64,000 nucleotides of DNA from Mytilus trossulus (taxonomy: Eukaryota; Mollusca; Bivalvia; Mytilida; Mytilidae), in contig NC_086378.1 of the NCBI RefSeq assembly GCF_036588685.1, forward strand, positions 48,602,686 to 48,666,685, in the 5' to 3' direction. Numbering within the stretch: the first letter of the stretch is position 1; each line of letters starts with the position of its first letter. This document shows, piece by piece, positions 24,101 through 35,989 of this stretch. The notes under the pieces were generated by a model, which saw only the letters and a program-made list of their open reading frames with translations, did no database searches and was not told where the DNA came from. Both the position numbers and the translations under genes were made by a program.

Positions 24101-27100
24101 TGGGGTTCTTTGATATGCCAAATCTAACTGTGTATGTAGATTCTTCATTTTTGGTCCCGTTTTCAAATTGGCCTACATTAAGGTCCAAAGAGTCCAAAAT
24201 TAAACTAAGTTTGATTTTAACAAAAATTGAATTCTTGGGCCTCTTTGATATGCTGAATCTAAACATGTACTTAGATTTTTGATTATGGGCCCAGTTTTCA
24301 AGTTGGTCCAAATCAGGATCTAAAATTATTATATGAAGTATTGTGGAATAGCAAGTCTTTTCAATTGCACAGTATTGTGCAATGGCAAGAAATATCTAAT
24401 TTCACAATATTGTGAAATAGCAAATTTTTTTTTAATTAGAGTTATCTTTCTTTGTCCAAAATAGTAAGCAAGAAATATCTTATTGCAAGAATTTTTTTTA
24501 ATTGGAGTTATCTTTCTTTGTCCAGAATCAACTTAAATCTTTGTTATATACAATATACAATGTATATTCACTTTTTACTACCAACTGATAAATTTAAATA
24601 ATCTTTACCATTCAGTGATAACAAGCAGTTTTTTTTTACATTTTATTTACAGTTTATTTTATGATGTATTTAAATGAGTAGTTATTGTTGCAAACTCCAT
24701 TAGAATATTTTAATTGAGATTAGTTTTGGAATAAGGGAAAGGGGGATGTGATTAAAAAATTGGGTTCAATTTTTCTCATTTGAAATTTCATAAATAAAAA
24801 GAAAATTTCTTCAAAAATTATTTTGAGAGGATTAATATTGAACAGCATAGTGAATTGCTCTTAGAGAAAACAAAATTTTTAAGTTCATTAGAACACATTC
24901 ATTCTGTGTCAGAAACCTATGCTGTGTCAACTATTTAATCACAATCCAAATTTAGAGCTGAATCCAGCTTGAATGTTGTGTCCATACTTGCCCCAACCGT
25001 TCAGGGTTCAACCTCTGCGGTCGTATAAAGCTACGCCCTGCGAAGCATCTGGTTTGTTTTGTTTTCAAGTATCATACAAATTAATAATATTTTACAGAAT
25101 TTTCATCTCATTGAAAAATGCATATTTATATATTTCTAGTTTTTGTACAAACTGCTTTCTTGAGGGAATAGGACCTTTATCGGGTGTTTTTAAGCTCGGG
25201 ATTTCGGGATTGACCCTTTCGGGATCCGAAATTCTTGTTCTCGAATTTCGGGATGTCGGGATTTACTTTATTTAAATTCGGGACCTCGGGATTTCGTGTT
25301 TTTAACCCCGGGATGGCGGGATCAGGACCCATCCTATCCCCCTCTTTCTTCCGTTATTTTATTAATTCGATTATTAGATTATTTTTTAAAACACAATTTT
25401 AATGATAAAACACTGTATTTAAACAGTAGCGGATCAAAGGAGCGTAGATAGTGTACCCGTTCCCCTAATAGATCGAAAAAAAATATCATGTTTTTTTCAG
25501 AGATATTTATAGCCGATATTTATCCCCTTTTCTATAGGAACCCCCTTTTAAATCGAAATTTGATTGGATTTTCGCAAAGGAAATGATAGTTTCACATTTC
25601 ATTTTTTTCACAACTTAAAGAAGAAACATTTAGTAATAATATTTTTACCGAAATTAGGGGAATTCGTAACAATCCTATATAATTTGAAAAAGGTTTCTTA
25701 AGATGTGGGTACACATAATTTATTGCTTTTTGTTATGAAATAAGAACAAATGAAGGTCTTGAACTTTTAGTACGTTTAACAGTTTCCTACATATTCAAGA
25801 GGCGGATACATTTAAAAAAAAAGGTGGAGCTTCAGCCATGGAATAACATAAACATGAATATGTTATACCATGGCTGAAGCTCCGCCCTTTTCCCTTTAGA
25901 TTCTAGTTGAGTTGCATATTTAATTAGCAAAGTATGGTACAACATCAATTTGAATATAATATACCATGGTTTTCCCTCACCACACTTTTTAAGCAAATTA
26001 TTTCATAAAAACATCAAAGGAAAAAATCCAATTTATGTTACAAATGTTTTTAGACCTATACACTAGGCATCACTAGACTGATGAATTCATAGACATGAAA
26101 AATACATGTAATTTGTGTTCATGATTATTTTTTCGAAGAGCCACACAATAGGGAAAGAAATTGCTTATTGTATCTGACTACTTCAAACAATTTACAATAC
26201 AAACATTCTTCTTGATTTTGTTAATGTCACACAACTATGATAATGTACAAATGGTTTAACTTACTAATATGTGTTTCAATATTTTTAGACATAACCGTGT
26301 ATGGTGTCATGACACATGCGGATGCATTCTCAACAGAGGATACCATTACAGAAAAAGAGGCAAACTTTCGACATTTACTGGGTATACCGGATACAAGGTT
26401 TGTTCGGATTAAGAACTATTGTTCTGATGTGGACCCTACTCATGCATTCCTTAAAACTGTAATCCCAACGTTGGATGTTCCAGTCCTTAAGCTGATGACA
26501 CAGGTATATTTATCCAAAATTATTTTACATTAGTTGAACATCAAAAAAAATTTTAATGTTCGAATAATATTAAAAGTAATACAATTTTGATTTATATTAG
26601 TCATGCCCTTGAGTTGTTTATATGTGCAAATTTATATGAAGATGTATGGTATGATTGTCAACGCGACAACTATCCACTAGAGACACAAATGTTGTAGATG
26701 ATATAATAAATGTAGGTCACCTATGAGCAAAACCTATACAGCAACGCAAACTAACTCAATCATGTAAAAGGCCCCAAACTGACAAACGTAAAACAGTTTA
26801 AATGAGAAAACTTATTTTTATGGTCCATTTACTGCTAGTCTCTTCCTTTTGTTCAAAATGTTTTTAGAAAAAAAGCGATCTACTTGTTTATTTTCATTTA
26901 TACCTTTTACATAGTTTTCGTATTCAATAAAACAATGTTAAGTTTAGAACGAAAGCAATTCACGAAAATTATTCGACTCTTTTAGGTTTTACCACGGGAG
27001 GACAATGATGACGTTGAACCCGAGCCCGACCCTGAATATATTAACCTAGACTACGTTTACAGATATTGGAAGCATGCATCGTTACTCGTAGTAATAATAC

Positions 27101-27204
27101 TAGTGTTTCTGTTTGGAATTACGTTTAGCATTAAAATTATTATTTCGCTGATAATTATATTATCGCCAATTGTATTTTTGGAAATGAGTTATCGAAGCCT
27201 CTAG
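21144..27204 (+). CDS. IFI44-like GTPase with C-terminal membrane anchor
   Basis: Four exons join cleanly: 21144-21505, 22003-22328, 26289-26503 and 26986-27204 (stop TAG 27202-27204). All have GT-AG borders and matching phases (2, 1, 0). They encode 373 residues, or 384 with the candidate first exon at 11601. Numbering with that exon, the P-loop GPPGCGKS is at 88-95, the switch-2 motif FIDMTG ends at 155, and the G4-like THAD is at 249-252. ILKG after the G3 region also fits the IFI44/IFI44L family, which is interferon-induced in vertebrates and expanded and virus-responsive in bivalves. The last exon has an acidic linker (EPEPDPE) and a long hydrophobic segment at about 345-377, predicting tail anchoring in a membrane with the GTPase in the cytosol. 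Vertebrate IFI44 lacks such a tail to my knowledge. GIMAP was considered but its G3/G4 context does not fit. Confidence 0.85.
21645..21905 (-). repeat. Family A repeat in GTPase intron
   Basis: TTGCCAATCAGACAACTGC, ACGCCCTTCAACAATGAG and CAGCTATAAAAGGCATC mark a fairly long family A copy inside the intron between the first two mapped exons. Frames read across it on either strand are artefacts. Confidence 0.75.
22430..22560 (+). repeat. Dispersed repeat, C-run family
   Basis: Shares ACTGAAACATGACTGGAG with 17041-17070. Ends near GATCCGCCACTGA; a related fragment on the opposite strand lies at about 19855-20030 (AATCCGCCAGCTG). It is a fragment of a dispersed element with no gene. Confidence 0.6.
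22639..22736. repeat. Long inverted repeat with ACCATGG ends
   Basis: ATATACCATGG...TTAACATATTTAAACAAAC pairs with GTTTGTTTAAATATGTTAA...CATGGTATATA over about 40 bases with a few mismatches and a short loop. It can fold into a long hairpin in the intron RNA. Confidence 0.8.
23100..24330 (+). mobile_element. GTC tract plus two sets of tandem core repeats
   Basis: A GTC/GTT trinucleotide tract (23122-23168) preceded by a TACGAC/GTCGTA hairpin leads into four units of about 161 bp (starting near 23179, 23340, 23501 and 23662, each with TTTTCGCAC and ACCA(C)AAAAGGAA). Two units of about 263 bp follow (from about 23800 and 24063, with TTCTTTGATATGC). The architecture matches the nested element at 2858-3720. 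It is probably a non-autonomous rolling-circle or pearl-like element; that assignment is inference. Several long frames across it are products of the repetition. Confidence 0.65.
24331..25180 (+). other. AT-rich intron sequence
   Basis: 24340-24440 has short palindromic words such as TTGCACAGTATTGTGCAA and TTTCACAATATTGTGAAA in series, which may be a degenerate satellite. The rest shows nothing recognisable. Confidence 0.45.
25185..25335 (+). repeat. CGGGAT-rich short repeat
   Basis: CGGGATTTCGGGAT, CGGGATCC, CGGGATGTCGGGAT, CGGGACCTCGGGATTTCG and CGGGATGGCGGGATC recur at irregular 10-30 base spacing. It is a degenerate short-period repeat, richer in G+C than its surroundings. Confidence 0.65.
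25823..25886. repeat. Palindrome around CCATGG
   Basis: GGTGGAGCTTCAGCCATGG at 25823 pairs with CCATGGCTGAAGCTCCGCC ending at 25886; the arms extend to AATAACATA/TATGTTAT. The shared ACCATGG feature links it loosely to 22639-22736. Confidence 0.85.
26636..26840 (-). repeat. Family A repeat in the last GTPase intron
   Basis: GTATGGTATGATTGTCAACG, ATGAGCAAAACC and ATGTAAAAGGCCCC identify a family A copy between the third and fourth mapped exons. Confidence 0.75.
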
Positions 27205-27322
27205 ACACACCATAAGTGATAAACAGTGTTTATTTCTGCTTATATTATTGTTAAGGGTAATATGAATGGGGGTTAACAGGATAGAGAGTAAAGGGAAAAA
27301 CATAAAAAGAAAACAGAATTAT

Positions 27323-27342
27323 AATAAATTTAAAAAAATAAA
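27323..27342 (+). terminator. Polyadenylation signals of the GTPase gene
   Basis: AATAAA occurs at 27323-27328 and again at 27337-27342, about 120 bases after the stop codon, on the coding strand. They are the most likely 3' end signals; chance occurrence in AT-rich DNA cannot be excluded. Confidence 0.5.
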
Positions 27343-29104
27343 GAATAGAGAACGTATAATACAATTGAATTGCATGTCTCTATGAGGATAATTTGGTGCT
27401 TGAATATAAGAATTAGAGAATAAAAGGTCAAAAAAGTAAAACGAAAATAGAAAATGGCATAAAAACTAAAGAATACAGAATTAAGAAGCCGTCCATCCAG
27501 ACCCTCTTTGTTGATCTGGTCGAAATGCCATTGTCAAAACATAAAATATCCATCGGTATTTGAATCAGTCAGTCATTAAAAATAAAACCTCTCAGCGCTC
27601 CCGTTTCTGATATATGTCGCGTGGAATATCTGTTCTTTGTTTTTTGTTTGGCTGTTGTGATAGTGGTCGTTTGTTTCGTAATTTTGCTTTTTACTTTCTG
27701 ACTTTGTTTTTGAACATGTTAAATTGTAAGCCTTTCGCACACCACTTCTTGTGTCATTCGATTCTTTCTGTAACGATCTTACCATACAGCTCTTCCTGTA
27801 GTTTTAACACTTTCTCAGTGTGTCTATAACATTTAATGCATATGTAAAAAAAAAAAATGTTCCGGCGTGACATTTGTTTCGCCGGAACAAATTTCATAGG
27901 AAATATGTTCCATCGGAATTTATATCACAGAAAATTTGTTCCAGCATTGTAAAACTGATTTTTTTACCAAATGTAAAATAAGTTCTAGAACAAACTCATA
28001 GCTCCTTTAATTATGTTCCAATTAATATCAAAAGTTTAAAAAAAAGTTTGTTTTTTTTTAAATTAGTTCCTATATATATGACCTATATACTATTAAACGA
28101 GAAGACCTCATTTTGTGTGTCGCTTCTCTTCTTTCCACAATAAATTCATCAACACGCCTCTGTGTCCTATAGGTACAGTGCATAGTCGTATTTGTCATCC
28201 ATTCATATGATTATATTCAGATTGAGTTATTTTGGGAAAAAAACGAGAATAAAGGTGTCAGACCACCAATTAAAAATCCCTATCTGTTCAACCAAATTTT
28301 GCAATTTTCACAGCTTTCTAAATTTTTTACCTTAAGTTTAACTTCGAGGAAACCAGGTATATCCTGAATTGTACATGTATCACCTTCCTACATGCCAATT
28401 TTCAACCAATGTTTAAAGTCTTGTAACAAATTTCTGATTTTGAAAAGACAGGTACTACCAAAATAGCTCCCGGCTTTTTGGAAATCTTAAATTAGTGTAC
28501 TATGTAGCGCATTAATCCTGAATTTTTAATGCAAACTCATAGACAATATTTACTTACTTAAATGTTCATAACATACTAAACGTATGTTCATATTGAAATT
28601 GATAGAAAACCAAAAATTGGGAACTTTGGAAATAAAGGTGGAGGGATAAAAAAAAACATTTTCCTGTCCCAAATAACCTATGAATTATGATACTTTTGCT
28701 GAAATTCTCCAGTCATTCAGTATTTTACAGTTACAAAATTCTTCCAACAATACTTTACAGACTTTAAACTACGCTCTGAATGCCCGTGACTTTTCGGGTG
28801 TGTTCTAGTTAGTTTTAAATGAACATCTTCATATTTCATAGAAATCAACGAATAAGTCCTGCTCAAACCTATTTCACAGAAAATAAGTACCTTTGCAATA
28901 TATTGTAAAGAAAAACATTTTCTTGTTCCTACACTTAAATTATGATGCAAAGTAAATGCTGTGCTGAGTGACTGTGCTCGCATGGGATCCATTTGCAATG
29001 GAAGACATGACTATAACTAGGATGAAGATACGAAATAAAATAAATGGTAATTTATCATACTTTGTATTTAAATGTGTAATGTGATATTTCTCCTTGGTCC
29101 CTGT
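27343..29104. other. Intergenic, nothing recognised
   Basis: AT-rich DNA with no supportable gene. 27862-27950 repeats words such as TTCCGGCG and TTGTTCC (GTTCCGGCGTG, CGCCGGAACAAA), forming a small inverted pair. The frames at 27576, 27614 and 28717 show no family signature. Confidence 0.5.
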
Positions 29105-29328
29105 TACTGTGGATTTATTTCATTAATATTCGTTGGATACCAATTTTCGTGGGTTTCGTGGGTTCAGGTGAACCACGAATTCAAATGTTCAACGAATACA
29201 TGTAACATACTTTCAAAAGACCTTGTATACAGAGATTTGCAAAACGAAGAAATCAAATATCAACGAAAATGAAAGTGTTCAGCTTTCCACGAAAATTGAT
29301 ACCCACGAAAATAAATGAATTCACAGTA
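29105..29328. mobile_element. 224-bp MITE with TACTGTGGAT ends
   Basis: The left end TACTGTGGATTTATTTCATT and right end AAATGAATTCACAGTA are inverted repeats that continue inward through GATACCAATTTTCGTGGG and its complement CACGAAAATTGATACCCACG. The unit is short, palindromic overall and TA-flanked, as expected of a MITE. The frame at 29072-29272 is an artefact of it. Confidence 0.85.
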
Positions 29329-29874
29329 TTTGGCATAGCCCTGTGTTCTAGTCATACATGTATATATGTGTTATGACGAAATTGTGTGATGCATTGTGAG
29401 TGGAGTGTGAGGGCCTCAAGGGAGAATAGCGTCTTTACTAATTGAGCATACTACCCTCTTTTATTATTATAACTTAGGTCTTGGCACAGTTTCAAACGAG
29501 TGTTTCGTTTGTTCTACATGTCTTTTGAGATAATTGATCAGTCACTTTGTCATTTTCAAATTAGAATAGTGCATATGTTTATCTTAAACTTTACAATTAT
29601 ATGAATGATTTTTCTTATTCTTCTCTTTTCTGACTCAGAAGTGTCATATTGATATGTTTTATAGAGTATATAATTAATCATTTGCTATACTCCCCATGAT
29701 CCCGATTGGATGATTTACACTTTTTGTTTAGTATGTTACAAGTATAATCGTTCATATAACTATACAAAGTTGATTTCCGATGCTTTATGTATCTTATATT
29801 CTGTACATGTTGTAATTGATTACATTAATGTTCAAGATTTATGAAAGTCAACAATAAATTATGCTTTTAGTTTT
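29329..29874. other. Spacer, nothing recognised
   Basis: AT-rich sequence between two repeats. No ORF or structured element could be supported. Confidence 0.5.
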
Positions 29875-30045
29875 CTAGTTTGAATTGTTTTACGATGTCA
29901 TTTCGTGGCTTTTTATAGCTGACTATACGGTAGGGGCTTTTTTCATTGTTGAAGACCGTACGGTAATCTTTTATGGTTAATTTCTGTGTCATTTGGTTTC
30001 TTATTGAGAGTTGTTTCATTGGCAATCTTACCACATCTTTTTTTT
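29875..30045 (+). repeat. Family A repeat, + orientation
   Basis: TTTGAATTGTTTTACGATGTC, TTGTTGAAGACCGTACGG and TTTCATTGGCAATCTTACC match the copy at 42130-42375 in the same orientation. Confidence 0.75.
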
Positions 30046-30185
30046 TATAATCATTGTCATTTTACTTATAATTATTCTGACATTGGACTCGAACTTCTTT
30101 AAACTGAGCTCTGCTGTGGGTATTGCTGTGTGTTTGTTTCTTTTACATTGGCTAGACGTATAGGAAGAGGGTTGATATATCACAA

Positions 30186-30340
30186 ATAAAAGTGAGAAAT
30201 GGGTAATATGTTAAAGAGACAACAACCCGACCCAAAAGCAGATAACACATGTTAAAACCCGCCGCATTCCTGCGCCTGCTCCAAGTCGGGAGTCTCTTGT
30301 TTTTTGTCGAGTCTGTGGCTTTTGTCGCAGAAGGCTCCAC
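30186..30340 (+). repeat. Family C-related fragment
   Basis: GAAATGGGTAATATGTTAAA, then GAGACAACAACCCGACCC, resembles the family C copies at 4727 and 4879. It diverges after about 30240 (CCGCCGCATTCCTGCGCC), which may be a separate subfamily. Confidence 0.6.
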
Positions 30341-30356
30341 ATAGGGGAAATGATCA

Positions 30357-31392
30357 TGCGGCGGCGGCGGTGGCGGCGTTAGCTAACTTCTTAAAACTTA
30401 CGTGTTTTACTTATTTTAGAAGGTGGAAGACCTAGATGCTTTATACTTTGTATATAGATGCCTCGTGTTACGAAGTTTACGTTAGTCACATGGGTTAGTC
30501 CTTGATCTCATTTCCATGGTTTCAGTGACACCTTGAAAAAAAGTTAAAAACAATTTTAATATTAAATTCTCTCTTATTTTAAGGAATAGGATAAATATAT
30601 TTGGTATGCGCGTACTTTGCAAGCTCCTCTTGCCGGTCAGACAGTTTTCACTTGAAATGGACCTCATTTCATGGATCAGTAAACAAGGTTAAGTTTTGGT
30701 GGTCAAGTCCATATCTCAGATACTATAAGCAATAGGTCTAGTATATTTGGTGTATGGAAGGACTGTAAGGTGTACGACATTGTCCTACTGTCAGGTGTCA
30801 TCTGACCTTGATCTCATTTTCATGGTTCAGCGGTTATAGTTAAGATTTTGTGTTTGGTCTGTTTTACTTACACTGTATTCAATAGGTCAACTATATTTGG
30901 TGTATGGAATTATTGTTATGTGTACATGCCTAGGTGGCAGGTGCCAAGTGACCTTAACCTCATTTTTATGGTTCAGTGGTCATAGCTAAATTTTTGAGTT
31001 TTGGTCTTTTTTTCTTATACTATATGCAATAAATCAACTATACTTGGTGTATAATAATGGACATATTTCATAATCTATATATGCCAGTCGCTCATGTTTC
31101 ATTTGACCTTGGCCTCATTTTAAGTGGTAATGTTTTGTGTTTTGGTCTGTTTTTCTTAAACTATAGGTCAACTATATTTGTTGTATTGAAGAATTGTTAG
31201 CTGTTCATGTCTGCTTGACATGGTTCATCTGATCTTGACCTCATTTTTATGGTTCATTGATCAATGTTTAGTTTTCTTGGTTAATGTTAAGATTATGTGA
31301 TAGTTGTAGTGAAGCTTTGCATTTAGCAATTTCAACATAATATCAATGATTAGTAAAGAAGGCGAGACATTTCAGCTTGTGCACTCTTGTTG
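30357..31392 (+). mobile_element. GCG tract plus about 150-bp tandem core element
   Basis: A GCG/GTG trinucleotide tract (30357-30378) is followed by about five degenerate units of 135-165 bp carrying GACCTTGA(A)CCTCATTT, ATGGTTCA and CAACTATATTTGGTGTATGG (near 30737, 30886, 31032, 31165). The right end reads AGGCGAGACATTTCAGC. The complement of AGGCGAGACA is present at the palindromic end of the 2858-3720 element. The elements therefore look like one superfamily with different cores. Confidence 0.6.
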
Positions 31393-34300
31393 AAAGTCTT
31401 GTATGTTCTTAATCGTAAGTTAATTTTAATGTTTTGGAGTTTGAACTAGTACAAGTTTTGTTTATGGGCCATCTAAAGCCCACCTCCGGATGAGGGATTT
31501 TCTCTCTTTGTTAAATACCCATTGGTGGCCTACGACTGCATGCTTTCTGCTCTTTTGTCATGTAACTATCACTTTAAGGTAGCACAATACAAATATTTTC
31601 ATCCCCAATCAGACATCTTTAAACTGATGTAAGTCCACTCATCTTTCTTTAAATTTTATAAATGAGGTACCAAAAGAAAGAAGAAGGATTAATCTTTCAA
31701 ATTGTGACAATTTCATTATGACATAATTATTACATAATTGATTGTTACGTAATTAGTTGCCATATTGTGATGTCCACACTTGAATGAATTTAGCGTCTTT
31801 ATTCTTCATAGCATCCCAACATATTTTATAGATTCTTGTTCAACACAGCTTGACCTCCAAAACTGTCTACGTTACCGCTTGCTCATTATGGAAGTGGGAT
31901 ATCAAAAGTACAATTACAAATAAAACAAAACAAAATATTTGTGTACATATTATTTGTACTAATTAAAAGTTGGCTGGTAGAATAATTAAAATGGAGATAT
32001 ATATGCAATTTATAAGAATGCATCACTATGATCTGGACAATTAACGGCTTAAACCCAAAGACATCAAGAAATTCGGGACTAATGCTAATTGGACGAGTAA
32101 CTCTTAACTTCTAAATTGTAGTTTTAGTACTACGTTAACGTTGGTTCCCTAAATTGGAAAGTCAGTTGGATAACTTTATGTGTAGTATAGTTACCACAGT
32201 AAGATTTCAGTCTCTTACTACATATTTGTTTAAATCTTAAAACTTTCGTTCTTCTAAAGAAAATTCAAACCATAATGAAAGAAAGAGATGTCGTGTAATT
32301 GGCAATTAATCAACTTTCCACCAAAGACGAAATGTCGGAAATGTTAGCTTCCTTACATTGCTATTCCATTTAAGATCTCCAAATTACCATTTCATTATAT
32401 GAATTGTATATTCAAAGATAATTATGTATTGTCACCAAATTCCTAATAGAGCATGTATCATCATATTGTTTAAGTCATGTTCGTTCGACAATCAACCCTG
32501 CACTTGTTACAGCTGTATATACTAGTACATAGGGTTTATACGGCTATTTACATGTATTTATGACTTCAGTAGTTTTGCTTCAGTTTTTAAAATATGTTCT
32601 TGGTGTTACTGCTCATTTAAAAGGTGCGCATATCGTCTGGATTTTCTTTATTTGTTTCATAACAGGTTCCTGGATTAGTCATTTTGATAAAATATAAAGG
32701 CAATCAGAGTACAGACGCCGACTTACATCTCCTTCATATGGAATGTCAAGCTGGAACTTTTATATTTTGCAGTTTGTTTTACTTCTTTGAAGAATGCATA
32801 CATTTGTATATGATCTCAAGATTTGTTTTGTAAATAATTTTTCACAAGTGACGGAATGTTACACTTTGTGAAATTTTGCATAGTATTACAGTTTGTAAGG
32901 TTTGTCCGACTTGCTGAACAGACAACTCGCACATTTTCACCACGCAGAATACACTATACTAATGTATGTATCAAGTCAATTTTATGGCAACTGATTTTCA
33001 TTTTGTTTATGATTTTGAGCTTATGATTTCGTCATTTGATAAGGAACTTTTTTTTTTAATTTTTCTTGGAGTTTTGATATTTTATTTTTCCAAATGTATA
33101 TTTTATCAGGATCTTTATTTTCCCTCATAATTTTCACAACTTACAAAATGTTCAACCTTTTTGACTGGTGCATCAAATGTGTCTTTTATAAACTGTATTC
33201 AAAATTGTTTTGTATCGTCCCGAAAATGCATGAACTATTTGCCACTGCACTTTAAACAATCATCAAACCGACCAATTAAAAAACTGTTAACTGAATCAAT
33301 TTTTTTAAGTACTCTTTTTATGCATGGATGCAGCCATGACACCACCATTGTGTGACAAATCAGTAATTTGAATGAAACTCGCGTAAAATTTTTCATGTTA
33401 TTTTCACGTAAACTTGACAAAACTATGAAGGTATATTTGATTTTAATTAGATATTAAAATAAAGATATTATCTAAATAATTATGTTTCAAAAAGTGACGT
33501 GAATTTAACGTGTACAAAATCCGGTGATTTATGCATGAACTATTAACCTAAGAACCGCGTGGAAACCAACCAGTTCACTCAAGTTTCAAGTATATGCTCG
33601 TTGATGTGAAAATCAGACAAAATAAAAGTTATCTCGTTAGAGTGAGATTTCCCTTTGCAGGACGAAATAAAATTATATCGATAGAATTTTACATTGCATT
33701 ACTTGGAAATATACCAACCCAAACAGCAAAAATGAAGACTGAAAAAAAATCATTCAGATCCCGACACATATTTTGTTTTCCATATCTCTTAGTAGGAATA
33801 ACGTTATATTCTGTATGCTATTTTTAAAACGTCACACGTTTTCGGTCAAATTCTAGGCGTATCGATCAACTTTGTAGCCATTTATCTCAAAAACAAGGAT
33901 GGTGACATATGATTTTCTATACGTGTATGGATTCAGTATGCAATCCTGGATATTATGTTAGCTTTTTGTTTTCCTCCGTTTATAAGATCATAGCCATTTA
34001 TTGGAAAAAAAATTAAAAGTTGGCCGAAAAAAAGGCATTTTTCCTATTTACAAACATTACGAGCATGATTCCTTTATCAAAATTTGGCTTCATGTCCTAC
34101 AATTAATATAGGAAAACTAATCACAAGTACTAATCAAGATATCTAAAAAAAAAACTACCAACAATTTGTTAAATGAGAATCAGTAAATTTTTGTTATCTA
34201 AAAAGAAATCTAAACCGTAAGTGATTTTCATACAAAGCAAACGATGATTTGTAGATGCAGTATGATTAGTCTGAATAAATTGGTCAGTGAAGGCAATGAA

Positions 34301-34760
34301 TGATTGAAAAGTATTTCTTGTGTTTAGTTTAACACCACGAAAGGGCTACTTACATAATTCAGACTCTGAAAGCTAGGTAGAAGGAAACAACTCGAATCAG
34401 TTAAATAGGACTTTAATGTTATTCATAGGTAAAATTTACAAACATTATTAGTCAAAGAATGGCCCTCTAATACACATATTTCTGAAGCGCCCACTCACCC
34501 TGGACCCGTAACTGGCATTGCAAGATACATGTTTGGACACGAAGTAATGTCGCGTGGGGAAATACCTCAACGAAACAACAACCAGGTCTACAACACAAAT
34601 ATATTTGCACCTGTCATTTTATCAAACTGTAATTCCGAGTTCAGAAAAAATGTTAATTAATAAAATACTAGACAACCAACTATCTTCCATAAAAGTAATT
34701 TTTCTCATCACGTTCGTCGTCGTAAAACTTTTACAAAAATCTTCTCTGAAACTACTGGGT
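31393..34760. other. 3.4 kb with no recognisable gene
   Basis: AT-rich DNA. Frames at 33161, 33235, 33594 and 34554 are short and resemble no family I know. No clear repeat was found except scattered simple sequence. Distant untranslated or regulatory parts of a gene cannot be ruled out. Confidence 0.5.
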
Positions 34761-35812
34761 TAAATTTAACCATAATTGGCCACTATCATCTAGTTTTTAG
34801 TTTAAATAGATGACTGACGTGGCTAAAAATAGAACATAGTGCTAAAATGCAAGTTTTATCTATTATTTTTAAAACCATTATAAATAGAGTAAATCTGATG
34901 GAGCAAACATGTTTGAAAAAGCTCCATATACAAATTGTTTTCATCTTTGGCTATTATCTTGAAAACTATAATATAATCTAAATACAAAAATGATCAGCAA
35001 GACAAGATATATAAATAAGTCAAAATCAGTCAGTCAACTCCTTACTAGAGTTATTTTTGCGTTTTTGCCTTATATCATAGAAATTATAATAAAGTTGAAT
35101 ATAAACTAAAATAACCAAAAATTATCAGCAAGACAATATCAACAATTAACAGTCCCGCGATACCTTATTGGAGTTATTGCCCTTGAATGACGATTTTTAC
35201 CATTTTTTGCGTTTTGTCACATATAATGATACATTTTTAAAAATGAAAATAGATAGATAGACGCTTTAAATCACAAGATTTATCAGGACGGGAAACTCTA
35301 AAATATAGTTCAATTTTGCCAAAAGAGAGAGTAGACTATACATTTACCTGAGATCACCCCAACCCAGTGTTTGGTGAGGTTCGTGTTGCTTAGTCTTTAG
35401 TTTTCTATGTTGTGTCTCGTGTACAATAATAATTTTAATTATTTGTCTGTTTGTCGTGTTTTCTTTTTAGACATGGCGTTGTCAGTTTGTTTTCGATCAA
35501 TGAGTTTGAATGTCACCCTGGTATCTATCGACCCTCTTTCATAAGAGTGATTGCCATTAAAATATCGAAAGGAAATCCTCCAATATAACTTTGCACATGC
35601 ATAAAATGTATTTACAGGAATGTTCATATCATATACATCAAGCACTCATATTACGTTGGCCAATATGTAAAAAATGTAGATTTGATATTAAAAGCAATGT
35701 CTAGCTAACTACAATCTATAAACTGTCGGCACTGATTTTAAGTATAAGTATCTGGTTTCATTTTCAAGGCGATGCTGTAAAACTGGATGATAGTGGCCAA
35801 TTATGGTTAAAC
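34761..35812. mobile_element. 1.05-kb element with 35-bp terminal inverted repeats
   Basis: AACCATAATTGGCCACTATC (from 34768) and its complement GATAGTGGCCAATTATGGTT (to 35809), extended by ATCTAGTTTT/AAAACTGGAT, frame the block. Inside are two diverged copies of a segment containing ATTATCAGCAAGACAA-like words (about 34990 and 35115) and a family B repeat. No transposase was seen, so it is non-autonomous. Confidence 0.75.
35345..35545 (-). repeat. Family B dispersed repeat
   Basis: On the - strand it reads GAAAGAGGGTCGATAGATACC, then ACATTCAAACTCATTGATCG, AACTGACAACGCCATGTC and AACACGAACCTCACCAAACA, like the copy at 47955-48300. It lies inside the 34761-35812 element. Confidence 0.75.
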
Positions 35813-35966
35813 ATACTATCCACACTGATCTGTGTCAACACTTGTACTACATTTTATTTTAAATAAAAACGAATTCAAAACTGTATTTGCTGGAGTATGC
35901 TATTTTTTTAATACATTAACTGACATTCTGATCCGAGCATGCTTCAAACTAAATATTAAACGAATA

Positions 35967-35980
35967 CCCCCCCCCCCCCC
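35967..35980 (+). repeat. 14-base C run
   Basis: An uninterrupted C run at the edge of the 42-bp satellite. Simple sequence. Confidence 0.8.
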
Positions 35981-35989
35981 TTTTATGCA

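Larger units (their letters stand above)
22329..26288 (+). other. 4-kb GTPase intron filled with repeats
   Basis: This intron lies between the donor AAAG|GTAGGT at 22329 and the acceptor TTTTTAG at 26288. It contains the repeats listed separately at 22430, 22639, 23100, 25185 and 25823. No further exon was found. Confidence 0.7.
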
